From the NCBI GenBank assembly GCA_001641225.1, contig LSMY01000001.1, positions 1 to 64,000 of the forward strand: DNA of 64,000 nt, written 5' to 3'. This document shows positions 54,712 through 64,000 of the stretch, one piece after another. Made by a program: the position numbers and the translations under genes. The notes under the pieces were generated by a model. The model was not told where the DNA came from. It worked only from the letters and a program-made list of their open reading frames with translations, and ran no database searches. How positions within the stretch are numbered: the stretch's first letter is position 1; every line of letters starts with the position of its first letter. The DNA comes from Mycoplasma sp. Bg2 (GTDB lineage Bacteria; Bacillota_I; Bacilli_A; Mycoplasmatales; Hepatoplasmataceae).

Positions 54712-56769
54712 CTAAATTTTATTAGCTTTCATTTTTTTAGTTTTATCTTTTGCTTTTTTTACCATAGCAATAGATTGCTCTTTTGTGATTTCACCAAGAT
54801 TTAATAATACCTCTGCTGTTGTTTCTTGTTTTTCAATAAAATTACATTTAGGGAAATTAGAACAACCAATAAATTTAGTTCCATAGCGAGAAGTTCTCAT
54901 TACTAATGGCGCTCCACATTCAGGACATTTTCTTTTTACATCTAGCGGTGGTGCTTTTTTGACTAATGGTGCTGAATATTTACATGTTGGATAATTTTCA
55001 CAAGCAATGAATTTTCCAAATCTACCTCTTTTAATTTCTAAACGTGCTCCATCTTCCGGACATTTTTCTCCAGTATATTCAGGTGGTTTTGGAGCAACAT
55101 TTAAGTCTGCTTCTTCAATTCTTGGTTCAAACATTAAAAAGAAATCTTTAATAAATTTAGTACCATCAGCTTCTTTTCTTGCAATTAAATCAAGTTGTTG
55201 TTCCATTCAAGAAGTATATTCTTCATTTATGATGTCACTAAACTTAGCTTTTTTTTGTAAAAGGTTGTTCACCTCATAGGCAAGCTCAGTTGGGGTCAAT
55301 GTTCCCCCTTTGCTTATAAGATATTGATAATTAATTAATCCTTGAGTAGTATTTGCATAAGTTGAAGGTCTTCCAATTCCAACTTCTTTCATTTTTTTAA
55401 TTAATGAAGCTTGGTTATATTTTGCAGGTGGTTTAGTTTCATGATCAATTACTGCAAGAAAATCAATTTTTAAATTGATTTTATTTTTTGGGGCGCTTTC
55501 AGCAACTAATTTTAAACCATCCACTACTCTAAACCCAAGTTCAATTGGAATTGAAGATTTAATTACAAAATAATTTCCTTTATCTTGATAAATATCCATT
55601 AAACTTTTATTTTTCCCTGGTGTTAAAAATGCTTTAATTGTTGTTGCTCAAATAAAGCTATAAGCTTTTCTTTCGTTAATTTTTAAATCTTTAATAAGAT
55701 CTGGAGATTGTCCAATATCTGTTGGCCGAATAGCTTCATGGGCATTTTGTTCCCCTTTTGTAATTTTTGCTTGAGGTTTTCCTAGATAATATTTTGCATC
55801 ATAAAATGTACTTACATATTTTTGGACAGATTTTACAAATTTTTCATCACCAATTCTTGTAGAATCAGTTCTTGGGTAAGAAATGATTCCTTTTTCATAA
55901 AGTTTTTGAGCGGCAATGGTAGCAGAAGTATTAGACATTCTGTAAGTAGTATACATACCCATTAAATAGGTTGCCATTTCTAGTGGTTTTGGAGGAGCAA
56001 TTGTAACAATTCTTGATTTACGATCAATAAATTCAAAATTACCTGTTAATTTCTTTAATGTTATAGCTGCTTCGCTATTTGTTTTATATTCAATTGTAGA
56101 AAAAGTTTTTGCATCAACATTAATCATTGTGATATTTTTTTTGTCATCAATTCCTTCTACTGTTGATCATGTTTCTGGAACAAACATATTAATTTCATCT
56201 TGTCTTTCAATAATCATTTTTAAAGCAGCAGATTTAACTCTCCCAGCAGATTGTGCTTGGACTTTTTTCTTTGTTAAAAATGATAAACGGAAACCAATAA
56301 TTCGATCAAGCATTCTTCTTGTTTCTTGAGAAGCAACAAGATCCATATTTAATTTTCCTTTATTTTCAATTGCGTTTAAAACTGCATCTTTTGTAATCAT
56401 GTCAAAAGAAACACGATAAAAATTAACTTCTTTGTGTTTTTTTGCTAAAGCTTCATCTATTACTACTTTAATATGTCAAGCAATAGCTTCCCCTTCCCGG
56501 TCGGGGTCAGTTGCAAGATAAATGTTTTCTGCTTTAAGTGCTTCTTTTTGTAAATCAACAATAATTTCTTTTTTATCTTTTAACTCAATATATTGAGGTT
56601 CCATGGTTTCAAGATCAATTCCTAATCTTAAACGGGTTCCTCATGTTCCTAAATCACGAATATGCCCAACTGAGGACATTACTAATCATTCATTCTTTTC
56701 ACTTGGTAAAAAGGACTGAATTTTATTAACTTTATTTGGTGATTCTACTATTACTAAATTTTTTGCCAT
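54712..56769 (-). CDS. topA: DNA topoisomerase I (685 aa)
   Basis: A type IA topoisomerase that relaxes negative supercoils. The TOPRIM domain has VIVESPNKVNKI and ATDPDREGEAIAWH; the active Tyr is in GIISYPRTDST near residue 297. The C-terminus carries two zinc-ribbon units (CPEDGARLEIKRGRFGKFIAC and KCPECGAPLVMRTSRYG regions) with Cys pairs. TGA codons give Trp at about 54716-56160 sites. Length is typical for mollicutes. Confidence 0.94.
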
Positions 56770-56910
56770 TTGATTTTTTCAATACTTTATTAGTATTACT
56801 TTCCTTTAATACAATTAACTATTTAATTTTTATGTATTAAATTTATATATTATCAATTATTTTATAACAAAAACAATCTAAAAAAAAATATATTAAACAA
56901 ATAATAATAA

Positions 56911-56948
56911 AAAAATGCTCAATATTAAATATATTTAACATTAAGCAT
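56911..56948 (-). terminator. Terminator after rbgA
   Basis: On the minus strand ATGCT..AGCAT ends enclose a long AT stem (56915-56948) followed by a run of seven T residues. The flanking 56770-56910 is AT-rich and holds the topA promoter region; no gene is seen. Confidence 0.6.
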
Positions 56949-56965
56949 AATCTAAAATAAAGAAA

Positions 56966-57730
56966 TTAATCCAAAATAATTTTCCCGTATTTTCCTTTTT
57001 GATAATTTAAAATAATTGCTTTATAAAATTCTTGTGGTGGTTTATTTGATCTACTTAATTTAATTGCTAAATCCTTTTCAACATCGCCATATCCAAGGTC
57101 ATAGCCTTTTTCCTGTAATTTAATAATTAATTCAGTAGCTACTTCATCAAGGGGCAAAATAGTTAATTTTATTGAACCTACTGCAGCAAGAATAAGTCCT
57201 TGGTCCTCATCTTCAAAACTAGGTTGTAAAACTCCTGGTGTATCCATTATCCAATACCTTTTTTCAAATTGATACCAAAGATTATTTTTTGTTACCCCTG
57301 GACGATCTTCAACTTTAGCTCTTTTATTATCTGTTAATATATTTAACAAAGTTGACTTGCCAACATTAGGCACTCCAAGAATAATAAATTTTGGTAATAA
57401 TCGTCTAAATTTAATCTGACCAATAATTTTCAAAATTTCTTTTTGCACCATTTTTCTATTTGTAAGTGATACAGGATAAGCAAAGCCAAAACGATTTTTA
57501 TAATATTTAATTCAAGGCTTCAAATCTTCTGTCGTAACTAGATCTGCTTTAGTAAGTAAAACAATAACTTGTTTCCCTTTGGTTAAACTATCAAATTGAT
57601 CGATATAAGATGACTTAGGTGCCCTTGCATCAACTAAAATAAAAAAGAGATCAATCTTATTTGTTAAGTCTTCAAACTCTCTTAGAGTTTTAGACATGTG
57701 TCCTGGGAATCATTGAATTTGTTTGCTCAT
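56966..57730 (-). CDS. rbgA: Ribosome biogenesis GTPase RbgA/YlqF (254 aa)
   Basis: A circularly permuted GTPase needed for late 50S assembly. The N-terminal IQWFPGHM is the family hallmark, followed by LVDARAP, LLTKADL (G4), GVPNVGKSTLLN (G1), GVTKNNLW and DTPGVL (G3), the permuted order. Start ATG 57728-57730. Two TGA-Trp codons are needed for the full frame. Confidence 0.92.
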
Positions 57731-57866
57731 TGTGCTTTAATTATATAAAATTAGTTGTATATAAAACAAGAAATATTGAAAAATATAATTTGGTCACAAT
57801 AATATAATAGGAGTGTGGAAATTGGAAAACCTTTTTCTACATGAAATAGTCTTAGTTTAATTTAAT

Positions 57867-57902
57867 AAAAAGGAAGCAGCTCTAAGCTGTTTTCTTTTTA
57901 TT
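57867..57902. terminator. Terminator hairpin near the small membrane protein gene
   Basis: CAGCT/AGCTG (57877-57889) forms the core of a longer stem flanked by A-rich and T-rich arms (57867-57900). It ends the minus-strand unit that starts at the tRNA or small membrane gene. Confidence 0.6.
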
Positions 57903-57925
57903 AAATTTTTAGTTTCAAAACTTAA

Positions 57926-58087
57926 CTAATTATTAATAATTTCTTGTTCTTGATTAGTTGCTTTTGCAATTGATTGACTTGTTTTAATCTTTTTAGTAAT
58001 TAAAATAATTAGTCAACTAATAAAGGTAATAAGAAAAATTACAAAAGCTAATACAATAATGAAAGTTGCAATTTGTTCTGGTGTCAA
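57926..58087 (-). CDS. Small single-span membrane protein, TTG start (53 aa)
   Basis: The frame reads TTG 58085-58087 with an AAGGTAGG site 7 bases upstream, then about 20 hydrophobic residues (FIIVLAFVIFLITFISWLIILI, part shown), a basic KKIK stop-transfer segment and a polar tail, ending at TAG 57926-57928. The positive charges after the helix suggest an N-out, C-in orientation. It lies between tRNA-Ile and rbgA. A TGA-Trp is within the membrane segment. Short length and a TTG start make it less certain; no homologue is recognised. Confidence 0.55.
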
Positions 58088-58159
58088 AATAACCTACCTT
58101 AATAATTAATTTTACAATTAAACAATAATAATTACACAATAATAATTGTTATTGTTTAA

Positions 58160-58236
58160 TGGTGGAGCTGAATAGACTTGAACTATCGACCTCTCCGTTA
58201 TCAGCGGAGTGCTCTAACCAGCTGAGCTACAGCTCC
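58160..58236 (-). tRNA. tRNA-Ile (anticodon GAT)
   Basis: A 77-base cloverleaf on the minus strand begins GGAGCTGTAGCTCAG, has the anticodon stem-loop CTCCG CTGATAA CGGAG with GAT, a T arm with GGTCG..GTTCAAGTC-type sequence, and encodes the 3' CCA. It lies between rpsI and the small membrane gene. Confidence 0.97.
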
Positions 58237-58276
58237 AAAACAAGGTTTAACCCTTGTATTGAAATGAAATGAAAAG

Positions 58277-58657
58277 TTATCTTTTTGAGAATTGTCTTGC
58301 TCTTCTTGCTTTTCTTAATCCGTATTTTTTTCTTTCTTTAATTCTTGAATCTCTTGTTACTAATCCTGCAGCTTTTAATGCAGGTTTGTAATCAGCAGAA
58401 GCACTGATTAATGCTCTTACAATTCCGTGTCTTAAAGCACCAGCTTGGCCGCTAAATCCGCCACCATTGATATTTGCTTTAATGTCAAATTGATCTGCTG
58501 TTTTAGTAATTTCTAAACCTTGAACAGCATCTTGAATTAAAGTTTTATAAGGAAAATAATCATTAATGTCTTTGTCATTAATAATGATTATCCCTTTACC
58601 TGGGGTTAGCGTAACTCTTGCTACTGATGACTTTCTTCTACCTAGTCCTTGATACAT
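58277..58657 (-). CDS. rpsI: 30S ribosomal protein S9 (126 aa)
   Basis: QGLGRRKSSVARV at the N-terminus and the basic C-terminal RKYGLRKARRARQFSKR, whose tail reaches the ribosomal P site, are diagnostic. It is co-transcribed with rplM, 11 bases downstream of it. Start ATG 58655-58657 with AGAAAGGAAG. Confidence 0.95.
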   Translation of the reverse strand: MYQGLGRRKSSVARVTLTPGKGIIIINDKDINDYFPYKTLIQDAVQGLEITKTADQFDIKANINGGGFSGQAGALRHGIVRALISASADYKPALKAAGLVTRDSRIKERKKYGLRKARRARQFSKR

Positions 58658-58668
58658 TTTCTTCCTTT

Positions 58669-59106
58669 CTAAAATTTTAGAGTAATTAGTTTTGGACTTT
58701 GCGCTTCGTGTTGATGTTCTGGTCCTTTGTAAACAAATAATTTTTTAATTTGTTTTCTTCCTAATTTACCATGAGGAATCATTCCTCATATTGCTTTTGT
58801 AACCATTTCTTCTGGATATTTTTCCCGCATTGTGGCTGCAGTTCTTTCTCTAAGTCCACCTGGGAAACCAGAATGATGATAGTATATTTTTTGTTGTTCT
58901 TTATTACCAGTTAATTTAACTTTTTCAGCATTAATAACAATAACAAAATCTCCATTGTCTTCATGGGGAGTATATGTTGGTTTATTTTTTCCGGTAATGA
59001 TTTTGGCAACCTCTGATGACATTCTACCCAAAACTAAATCTGTAGCATCCACTACATATCATTTTTGATCAATGTTTTTTCCGTTGGCCATAGGTGTTTG
59101 TCTCAT
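58669..59106 (-). CDS. rplM: 50S ribosomal protein L13 (145 aa)
   Basis: The start MRQT is the usual L13 beginning (ATG 59104-59106). WYVVDATDLVLGRMSSEVA, YYHHSGFPGGL, and WGMIPHGKLGR near residue 107 match the family. Two TGA codons encode the conserved Trp residues. It is the first gene of the rplM-rpsI operon. Confidence 0.95.
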
Positions 59107-59215
59107 ATTGTCTAGTTCTTTCTATAGTAATAATATATACAAATTTTTTGTATAACCTTTTAAATTATATAGTTTTTAAATTAAAAAAATCTAAAAAATA
59201 GAGAAATCTAAAAAA

Positions 59216-59947
59216 TTAATATTCAATCTTAATTAAATAAAGCCCGCAACCAGGAGCTTTGTATTGCGCTGCTCCTTTTTTGGGGTGTTTTAGCAGCAAT
59301 TTTAAATCTTCTGTACTCAAAATTCCTCGATTATTTGCAAGTAATGCTCCTACAATATTTCGGACCATAAAGCGCATAAATCCGGGCCCAGAAATAGTAA
59401 AAATAAGCAGATCATTTTCTTTTTCTATCTGAATTTTAATTGTTCTTACACTTTGCTTGTATTCTTCACGAGCAGTAAAAGATAAAAAATCATGTGTTCC
59501 ATCAAGAATTAAAGCTGCTTCCTTTAATTTTTTAAAATCAAAAGGAAAAGAATAATTATATTGATAATCTTCTTTTTCTTTTAAAGCAGTTGTTGAAGAT
59601 TGCAAATGAACAATATATTGATAAATTTTATTACTCTTAGCATATCGAATATTGAAATCTACCCCAACTTCTTTTAAACTGAGCACTTTTAAATCAGACA
59701 GCATATTAAAATAATTTAAAAGTTCATCAATAGATTTAACTGAATTAGTTTTAATAGTAAATTGTTGTTCTAAAGCATGAACATAACGATCCGTTCTTCC
59801 TGCTCCCATGATTTTACAATTATCATCATCAAAATATTTTTTAGCAACTAAAAGTAAATCTCCCATTACAGTTCTTACATTAGGCTGAATTGCTCAACCA
59901 TAAAATTTTGAACCATCATAACTAATTTTCCCTAAATATTGTTTCAT
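59216..59947 (-). CDS. truA: tRNA pseudouridine synthase A (243 aa)
   Basis: It modifies U38-40 in the anticodon arm. The catalytic motif is GRTDRYVHA, with the Asp kept but the usual AG replaced by RY. The N-terminal ISYDGSKFYGWAIQP and C-terminal FMRFMVRNIVGAL fit the family. Its start ATG 59945-59947 follows the ecfT stop after 2 bases, an operon with the ECF module. Confidence 0.9.
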
Positions 59948-59949
59948 TA

Positions 59950-60777
59950 TTATTTAACTACTCATTCTAAACAACCAACAGTTATGTCTTGAATTTGAAC
60001 ATAAAAAATTGCTGAAATTAAAATAATTGCAATTAAGAAAAATGTAACTGAAAATAAATCAACTGCTCTTTTTGAATAATTGCTTCGTTCTTCACCAATT
60101 ACATAACCTCTTGCAATCATTGCTTTTGAAATGTCATCAGCTCTTCTAAAAGAAACAATAAAAAGTGGCAAAAAAGCATTCCCGAAAGCACTCATTCTCT
60201 CTTTAAGCGATCCTTCTCGGTAACTAATTCCCCTTGTTTCTTGAGCGTAAAGAATTGTTTTTAAATCAAGTAAAATAACTGGAATAAATCTTAGTCCTAG
60301 AGTAATAATCATGGAAATTTCATTTACAGGAACTTTTAAATAATGAAGTGGATGAAGATATCATGCAATAGTTGATGACAATTCTAATTCACTAGTAGTC
60401 AAAATTAACAATGTCCCAATTAAGAAAATATCATAAATTTTGAAAGAAATAATTGTAGAAAAATAAAGGGCAATTTGTAATTGAGTTCCTTGATATTTTT
60501 CTAAATCAAAATTCCCAAAGAAATAATAAAAAAATAAGGTTAAGGTAAAAACAAAAAACATGGGTTTTAATGCTTTTCAATAAACAATTAAATTTATTCC
60601 AGCAACACATATTCCAAGAGTAATGAACATAAACATGGCAAGTGTAGTTGTAATACTAGATAGGAAAAAAACAGCAATTCCTAAAAATAGAAAGATTGCA
60701 AATTTTAATCTAGCATCAAAATCATGTGCAATTGTATGTTTATAATGATATGTTGTAATCGAAAAATTACTTCTCAT
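59950..60777 (-). CDS. ecfT: ECF transporter transmembrane component EcfT (275 aa)
   Basis: The shared membrane subunit of energy-coupling factor vitamin transporters. Five to six hydrophobic segments and the two coupling helices are present: AQETRGISYREGSL and SKAMIARGYVIGEER, with the Ala-Arg-Gly motifs that contact the ATPases. Its start overlaps the ecfA2 stop by 11 bases. S components are probably encoded elsewhere. Start ATG 60775-60777. Confidence 0.9.
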
Positions 60778-61528
60778 AATAATTTTCTGACACCATTTTC
60801 GATCCAATAAGCAATTTTTTTCTTCGTAAAATTTCATGAGTTGTTCCCTCTGCATAAAGAATCCCTTCCTTAAGAAAAATAACTCTAGTTGTTAGATCTT
60901 CAATTACATCAAGATGGTGAGAAACAATAAAAATAGTTTTATTATATTTTTTATTTAATTCTTTAATTGCAGCTACAAATATTTTTACAGAAGCTGGGTC
61001 TAAATAAGCAGTTGGTTCATCAAAAATCATTACTTGAGGTTCGGTAATTAATAAAGAAGCAATAATAACTTTTCTTTTTTCACCAGAACTCAAGTTAAAA
61101 GTATTTTTGTTTAAATCCTTTTTTGAAAAATGAGCTTGTTCACATGCTTTTAAAACTCTTTCATTAATTTCCTTTTCACTTAATTTTAATCTTGTTAAAG
61201 GCATGGCAATATCATCAAATACTTTTTCTTTAAATAATTGTAAATCAGGATTTTGATATGAAATAGAAACATCTTTTCTAATCTTTTTAAATTTTCTTAA
61301 TTTTGTTTTTGCAGTTACAGTAAAGTTATCATAAGTAATTTGCCCTGATGAAACATTAATTAACCCAGCAATACAATTGATTAAAGTGGTTTTACCTGCC
61401 CCTGTTGGCCCGATAATCCCAATTGCATCTCCAGGTAGTGCTTGAAAAGTAACCCCCGTTAGGGCTAATTTTTCGTCTAGTGTATCTTTTTCATAGACTT
61501 TTGAAATATTTTTTACCAATATTCTCAT
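60767..61528 (-). CDS. ecfA2: ECF transporter ATP-binding protein EcfA2 (253 aa)
   Basis: The second ATPase of the ECF module. Walker A GPTGAGKTT near residue 40, Q-loop SYQNPDLQLF, signature LSSGEKRKVIIAS, Walker B VMIFDEPTAYLDP and the H-loop SHHLD are visible. It follows ecfA1 by 14 bases. Start ATG 61526-61528. Confidence 0.93.
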   Translation of the reverse strand: MRILVKNISKVYEKDTLDEKLALTGVTFQALPGDAIGIIGPTGAGKTTLINCIAGLINVSSGQITYDNFTVTAKTKLRKFKKIRKDVSISYQNPDLQLFKEKVFDDIAMPLTRLKLSEKEINERVLKACEQAHFSKKDLNKNTFNLSSGEKRKVIIASLLITEPQVMIFDEPTAYLDPASVKIFVAAIKELNKKYNKTIFIVSHHLDVIEDLTTRVIFLKEGILYAEGTTHEILRRKKLLIGSKMVSENYYEK

Positions 61529-61542
61529 GATTATAATTTCCT

Positions 61543-62244
61543 TTAAAATAAATTTGCTTTTTTTACAATTTCTTGGTTCCGAAAAATTTTGCTTGGTTTT
61601 GCATCTGCAATAATTTTACCTTCATTTAAAACAATCATTCTTTTTGCTTTTTTTGCTTCACCCATATGATGGGTAATGTGAATAATTGTTTTTCCTTCTT
61701 GATGAAGTTGTTCCATAATATTAATTACCTCATTTTGTGAATAAGGATCAAGCATAGAAGTTGCTTCATCAAAAATGAGTATATTAAAATCTAAAACAAT
61801 AATTGAAGCTAAGGCAACTTTTTGCTTTTGCCCACCAGAAAGTGAATTAACATTTTTTTCTTTTAAATCAAGAATGTCCAATTTATTTAAAACATCATTG
61901 ATTAATACATCCATCTGTTCTACTGATTTAATATTTTTATTTTCTAATCCAAAAGCAATATCATTTTTAACAATTGAAGCAATTAATTGATTATCTGGGT
62001 TTTGAAAAAGCATTCCTACATTTTTCCGTAGCAGTTTTTCAGTAACCTGAACATCGTTTAATAAATATTCTCCTGTTTTTATGGGAATAATTCCTGAGAC
62101 AACATTAATTAATGTTGTTTTCCCAGCACCATTTGGTCCAACAAGAGCAATATATTCACCTGCTTCAATTTTTAAATTAAAATTTTTAAAAACTGTAAGA
62201 TCTTTAAACTTAACTGTAATATTTTTTAATTCAATAATACTCAT
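61543..62244 (-). CDS. ecfA1: ECF transporter ATP-binding protein EcfA1 (233 aa)
   Basis: First ATPase of the ECF module. Walker A GPNGAGKTT, LFQNPDNQL, signature LSGGQKQKVALAS, Walker B ILIFDEATSMLDP and ITHHM are all present. I use ATG 62242-62244; an upstream start at 62280 would lie within the rplQ terminator hairpin and is unlikely. Confidence 0.93.
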   Translation of the reverse strand: MSIIELKNITVKFKDLTVFKNFNLKIEAGEYIALVGPNGAGKTTLINVVSGIIPIKTGEYLLNDVQVTEKLLRKNVGMLFQNPDNQLIASIVKNDIAFGLENKNIKSVEQMDVLINDVLNKLDILDLKEKNVNSLSGGQKQKVALASIIVLDFNILIFDEATSMLDPYSQNEVINIMEQLHQEGKTIIHITHHMGEAKKAKRMIVLNEGKIIADAKPSKIFRNQEIVKKANLF

Positions 62245-62257
62245 AAAGTAATTATAT

Positions 62258-62289
62258 AAATAAAAAGATGCGATAAGCATCTTTTTTAG
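62258..62289. terminator. Terminator after rplQ
   Basis: AAAAAGATGC (62262-62271) pairs with GCATCTTTTT (62277-62286) with a 5-base loop. It ends the rpsK-rpoA-rplQ transcript ahead of ecfA1 and works in either direction. Confidence 0.75.
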
Positions 62290-62301
62290 TTAATTATTAG
62301 A

Positions 62302-62676
62302 TTATACAAACGCAATAATTGAAATTGGAGCAGCGTCACCCTTTCTGTTTCCGTATTTTAAAACCCGAGTGTAGCCTCCATTTCTTTTATTATATTTTGG
62401 TGCAATGTCATCAAATAAAATTTGTAAAGCTTTTTTACCTGTAGTATCTTTAGTATCACGAAGAATTTTTGCTGCACTTCTTCTTGTTGCTAAGGTATTT
62501 TTTTTACCCATTGTAACTAAACGGTCCATTTTCTTTTGCAACTCTTTTGCTTTTGCATGAGTTGTAATTATTTGACCATGAATAATTAAATCAGTAAGTT
62601 GATTTCTTTCTGTTCTTGTAGTTCTTGCAGAATTATGAACGTTTGATTGTCTTTGTTGTCTATTTCTTTTTGCCAT
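62302..62676 (-). CDS. rplQ: 50S ribosomal protein L17 (124 aa)
   Basis: RNQLTDLIIHGQIITTHAKAKEL and GNRKGDAAPISIIAF are family signatures, and the gene follows rpoA as in nearly all bacteria. Length is normal. Start ATG 62674-62676 with GGAGAG upstream. Confidence 0.95.
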   Translation of the reverse strand: MAKRNRQQRQSNVHNSARTTRTERNQLTDLIIHGQIITTHAKAKELQKKMDRLVTMGKKNTLATRRSAAKILRDTKDTTGKKALQILFDDIAPKYNKRNGGYTRVLKYGNRKGDAAPISIIAFV

Positions 62677-62688
62677 AATCTCTCCTAC

Positions 62689-63666
62689 CTATTCTGATTT
62701 AAATGAAAGTCCCATATCTTGGACAACTTGAATAATTTCAGTAATTGATTTTTCACCTAAATTATTAATATCTTTTAATGCTGAAACAGGACGATTAATT
62801 AGTTCTTGCACATATCTAATGTTTGAAGCAAGTAATCATTTTTCTGATCTAGCAGAAAGATTTAATGATTCAATTGGAACTGAAAGTTGTGAATCAACAT
62901 CTTCTTCAATTACTTCTTCTTCAAATAAATCATCTGATTTTATTTCAAATAATTCTTCAAAAGCAGCATAGTAATTTTTAAGAATTGCTCCGGTAAAAGC
63001 AACTGCTTTTTCAGGGCTCATTGCTCCGTTAGTTTCAACATCCATTGTTAATCTTTCAAAAATTCTTGATTCTCCTGGATTAACTTCTGAAACATTAAAG
63101 TTAAATTTAACAATTGGTGAAAAACTTGCATCAATTGGAATAATTCCTTGAATATCTCCAATTTTTTCTTCAACTATTAGTCTTGTATCTTCAAAGGTTT
63201 TATATCCTTTTGAATACATTACATAAATTATTGCTTCAATTGCTTTGTCTTTTGAAGTATTTGCAATTACTAAATTTTTATTATAAATAGTAAATCCTGT
63301 TGGTACTTCAATATTTTTTGCTTTTACAACTCCACTTTTAGAGCTTAATTTAAATTGATGAACTTCGTCTACATCAATAATATTTTCATCAACTTCAATG
63401 ATCAAATCTTTTAGGTTGAGCACAAATTCAATCATGTCTTCCCTTGCATTTGGTATTGCTTGAAATTCATGTTGAATTCCTTTTACTTCTACTGCAAAAG
63501 CAGAAGCCCCAGGAATTGATGATAATGCAATTCTTCTAATTGCAATTCCAATAGTATTTCCAAACCCACGTTCTAGTTTTTCAAGGGTAAATTGTTGGCT
63601 ATTAGGTGTTTCTAATGATTCGTTTGTAATTATTTTGTTGAATGTTGGTATTAAAAACCGTTCCAT
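62689..63666 (-). CDS. rpoA: RNA polymerase alpha subunit (325 aa)
   Basis: The N-terminal assembly domain has LERGFGNTIGIAIRRIALSS and GAMSPEKAVAFTGAIL; the C-terminal domain has NRPVSALKDINNLGEKS-like helix-hairpin-helix sequence. A TGA-Trp near codon 277 joins linker and C-terminal domain. It lies between rpsK and rplQ. Start ATG 63664-63666. Confidence 0.95.
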
Positions 63667-63690
63667 ATAAATTCCTTCTTTCCCTATCTT

Positions 63691-64000
63691 CTAAATTTTT
63701 TAGGTTTTTTTACACCATTGTGGGGAATTGGTGTTACATTTTTTATTTCTCTAATTTCAAAATCAGATGTTTGGAAGAATTTTAGTACTGCAGTTCTTCC
63801 TGGCCCCACGCCTTTGATTCTCACTGATAAGGTTTTAACCCCATTTTCATTTGCTGCTTTTGCGATTGCTTGAGCTACAAGTTGTGCTGCATATGCAGTT
63901 GATTTTTTTGCACCTTTAAAGCCAATTGCTCCTGCTGATGATCAGCAGATTACATTTCCATCAATATCACTAATTGAAATAATTGTATTATTGAATGTAG
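63691..64000 (-). CDS. rpsK: 30S ribosomal protein S11, C-terminal part (runs off the window end)
   Basis: The frame entering from the window edge gives FNNTIISISDIDGN, SSAGAIGFKGAKKSTAYAAQ and KGVGPGRTAVLKF, ending HNGVKKPKKF at TAG 63691-63693. About 103 residues of the usual 125-130 are present. It lies 24 bases upstream of rpoA, the usual order. Confidence 0.95.

Noticed and set aside
62245..62280. Upstream start for ecfA1
   Set aside because: The extension would be translated from within the rplQ terminator hairpin and adds a non-conserved segment.

Overview
This is an AT-rich Mollicutes (mycoplasma) chromosome segment. TGA is read as tryptophan throughout: invariant Trp residues of ribosomal protein S2, OTC, PolC and RpoA are written TGA, and genes only make full-length sense when TGA is read through. 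A complete arginine dihydrolase operon next to a fructose PTS, and the order topA / rpsB-tsf-pyrH-frr-cdsA-rseP-polC-nusA-ylxR-infB-rbfA-truB-ribF, suggest a hominis-group mycoplasma. I cannot name the species from sequence alone.

Bases 1 to about 21,800 form a dense accessory, defence-type island. In order it holds: a cytosine-5 methyltransferase entering a (TC)n tract at the window edge; a 43-codon ORF; a Panacea-domain (DUF4065/SocA-like) antitoxin with an unrecognised partner; a decayed methyltransferase remnant; a HEPN-like protein; a DUF262/DUF1524 protein preceded by a gene cut by an in-frame TAA; an unknown protein; an 878-codon PLD-nuclease/SF2-helicase; a double adenine methyltransferase followed by an AlwI/BstNBI-like endonuclease gene broken by TAA; two poorly known genes; an HNH restriction endonuclease overlapping a second cytosine-5 methyltransferase that is out of frame across 29 TC units; a second DUF262/DUF1524 protein; a Fic protein behind four 11-bp tandem repeats; and a MazF/PemK-like protein behind a chain of hairpins.

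From about 21,970 to 36,560 come membrane and metabolic genes, almost all on the minus strand: an M42 aminopeptidase, a voltage-gated-type K+ channel, a fructose PTS (fruA plus a fruK carrying an unusual N-terminal ribbon-helix-helix-like segment), metK with a PnuC-family transporter under what looks like a SAM-I (S-box) riboswitch with terminator, two orphan PTS IIB-like proteins, and the arginine deiminase operon arcA-arcB-arcD-arcC, which yields ATP from arginine.

From 36,915 to the end are housekeeping genes on the minus strand: the infB-nusA translation/transcription cluster, polC, rseP, cdsA, frr, pyrH, tsf, a giant rpsB, topA, rbgA, tRNA-Ile(GAT), rpsI-rplM, truA, the ECF transporter module ecfA1-ecfA2-ecfT, rplQ, rpoA and partial rpsK. 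rimP, usually between polC and nusA, is absent here. The most striking object is rpsB: one open frame of 982 codons in which the S2 core is followed by three about 100-residue helix-hairpin-helix-like repeats, an acidic linker and a fourth diverged repeat. The other leading leads are the phase-variable restriction-modification locus, the SAM-responsive PnuC-metK operon, the RHH-FruK fusion and the Panacea pair.
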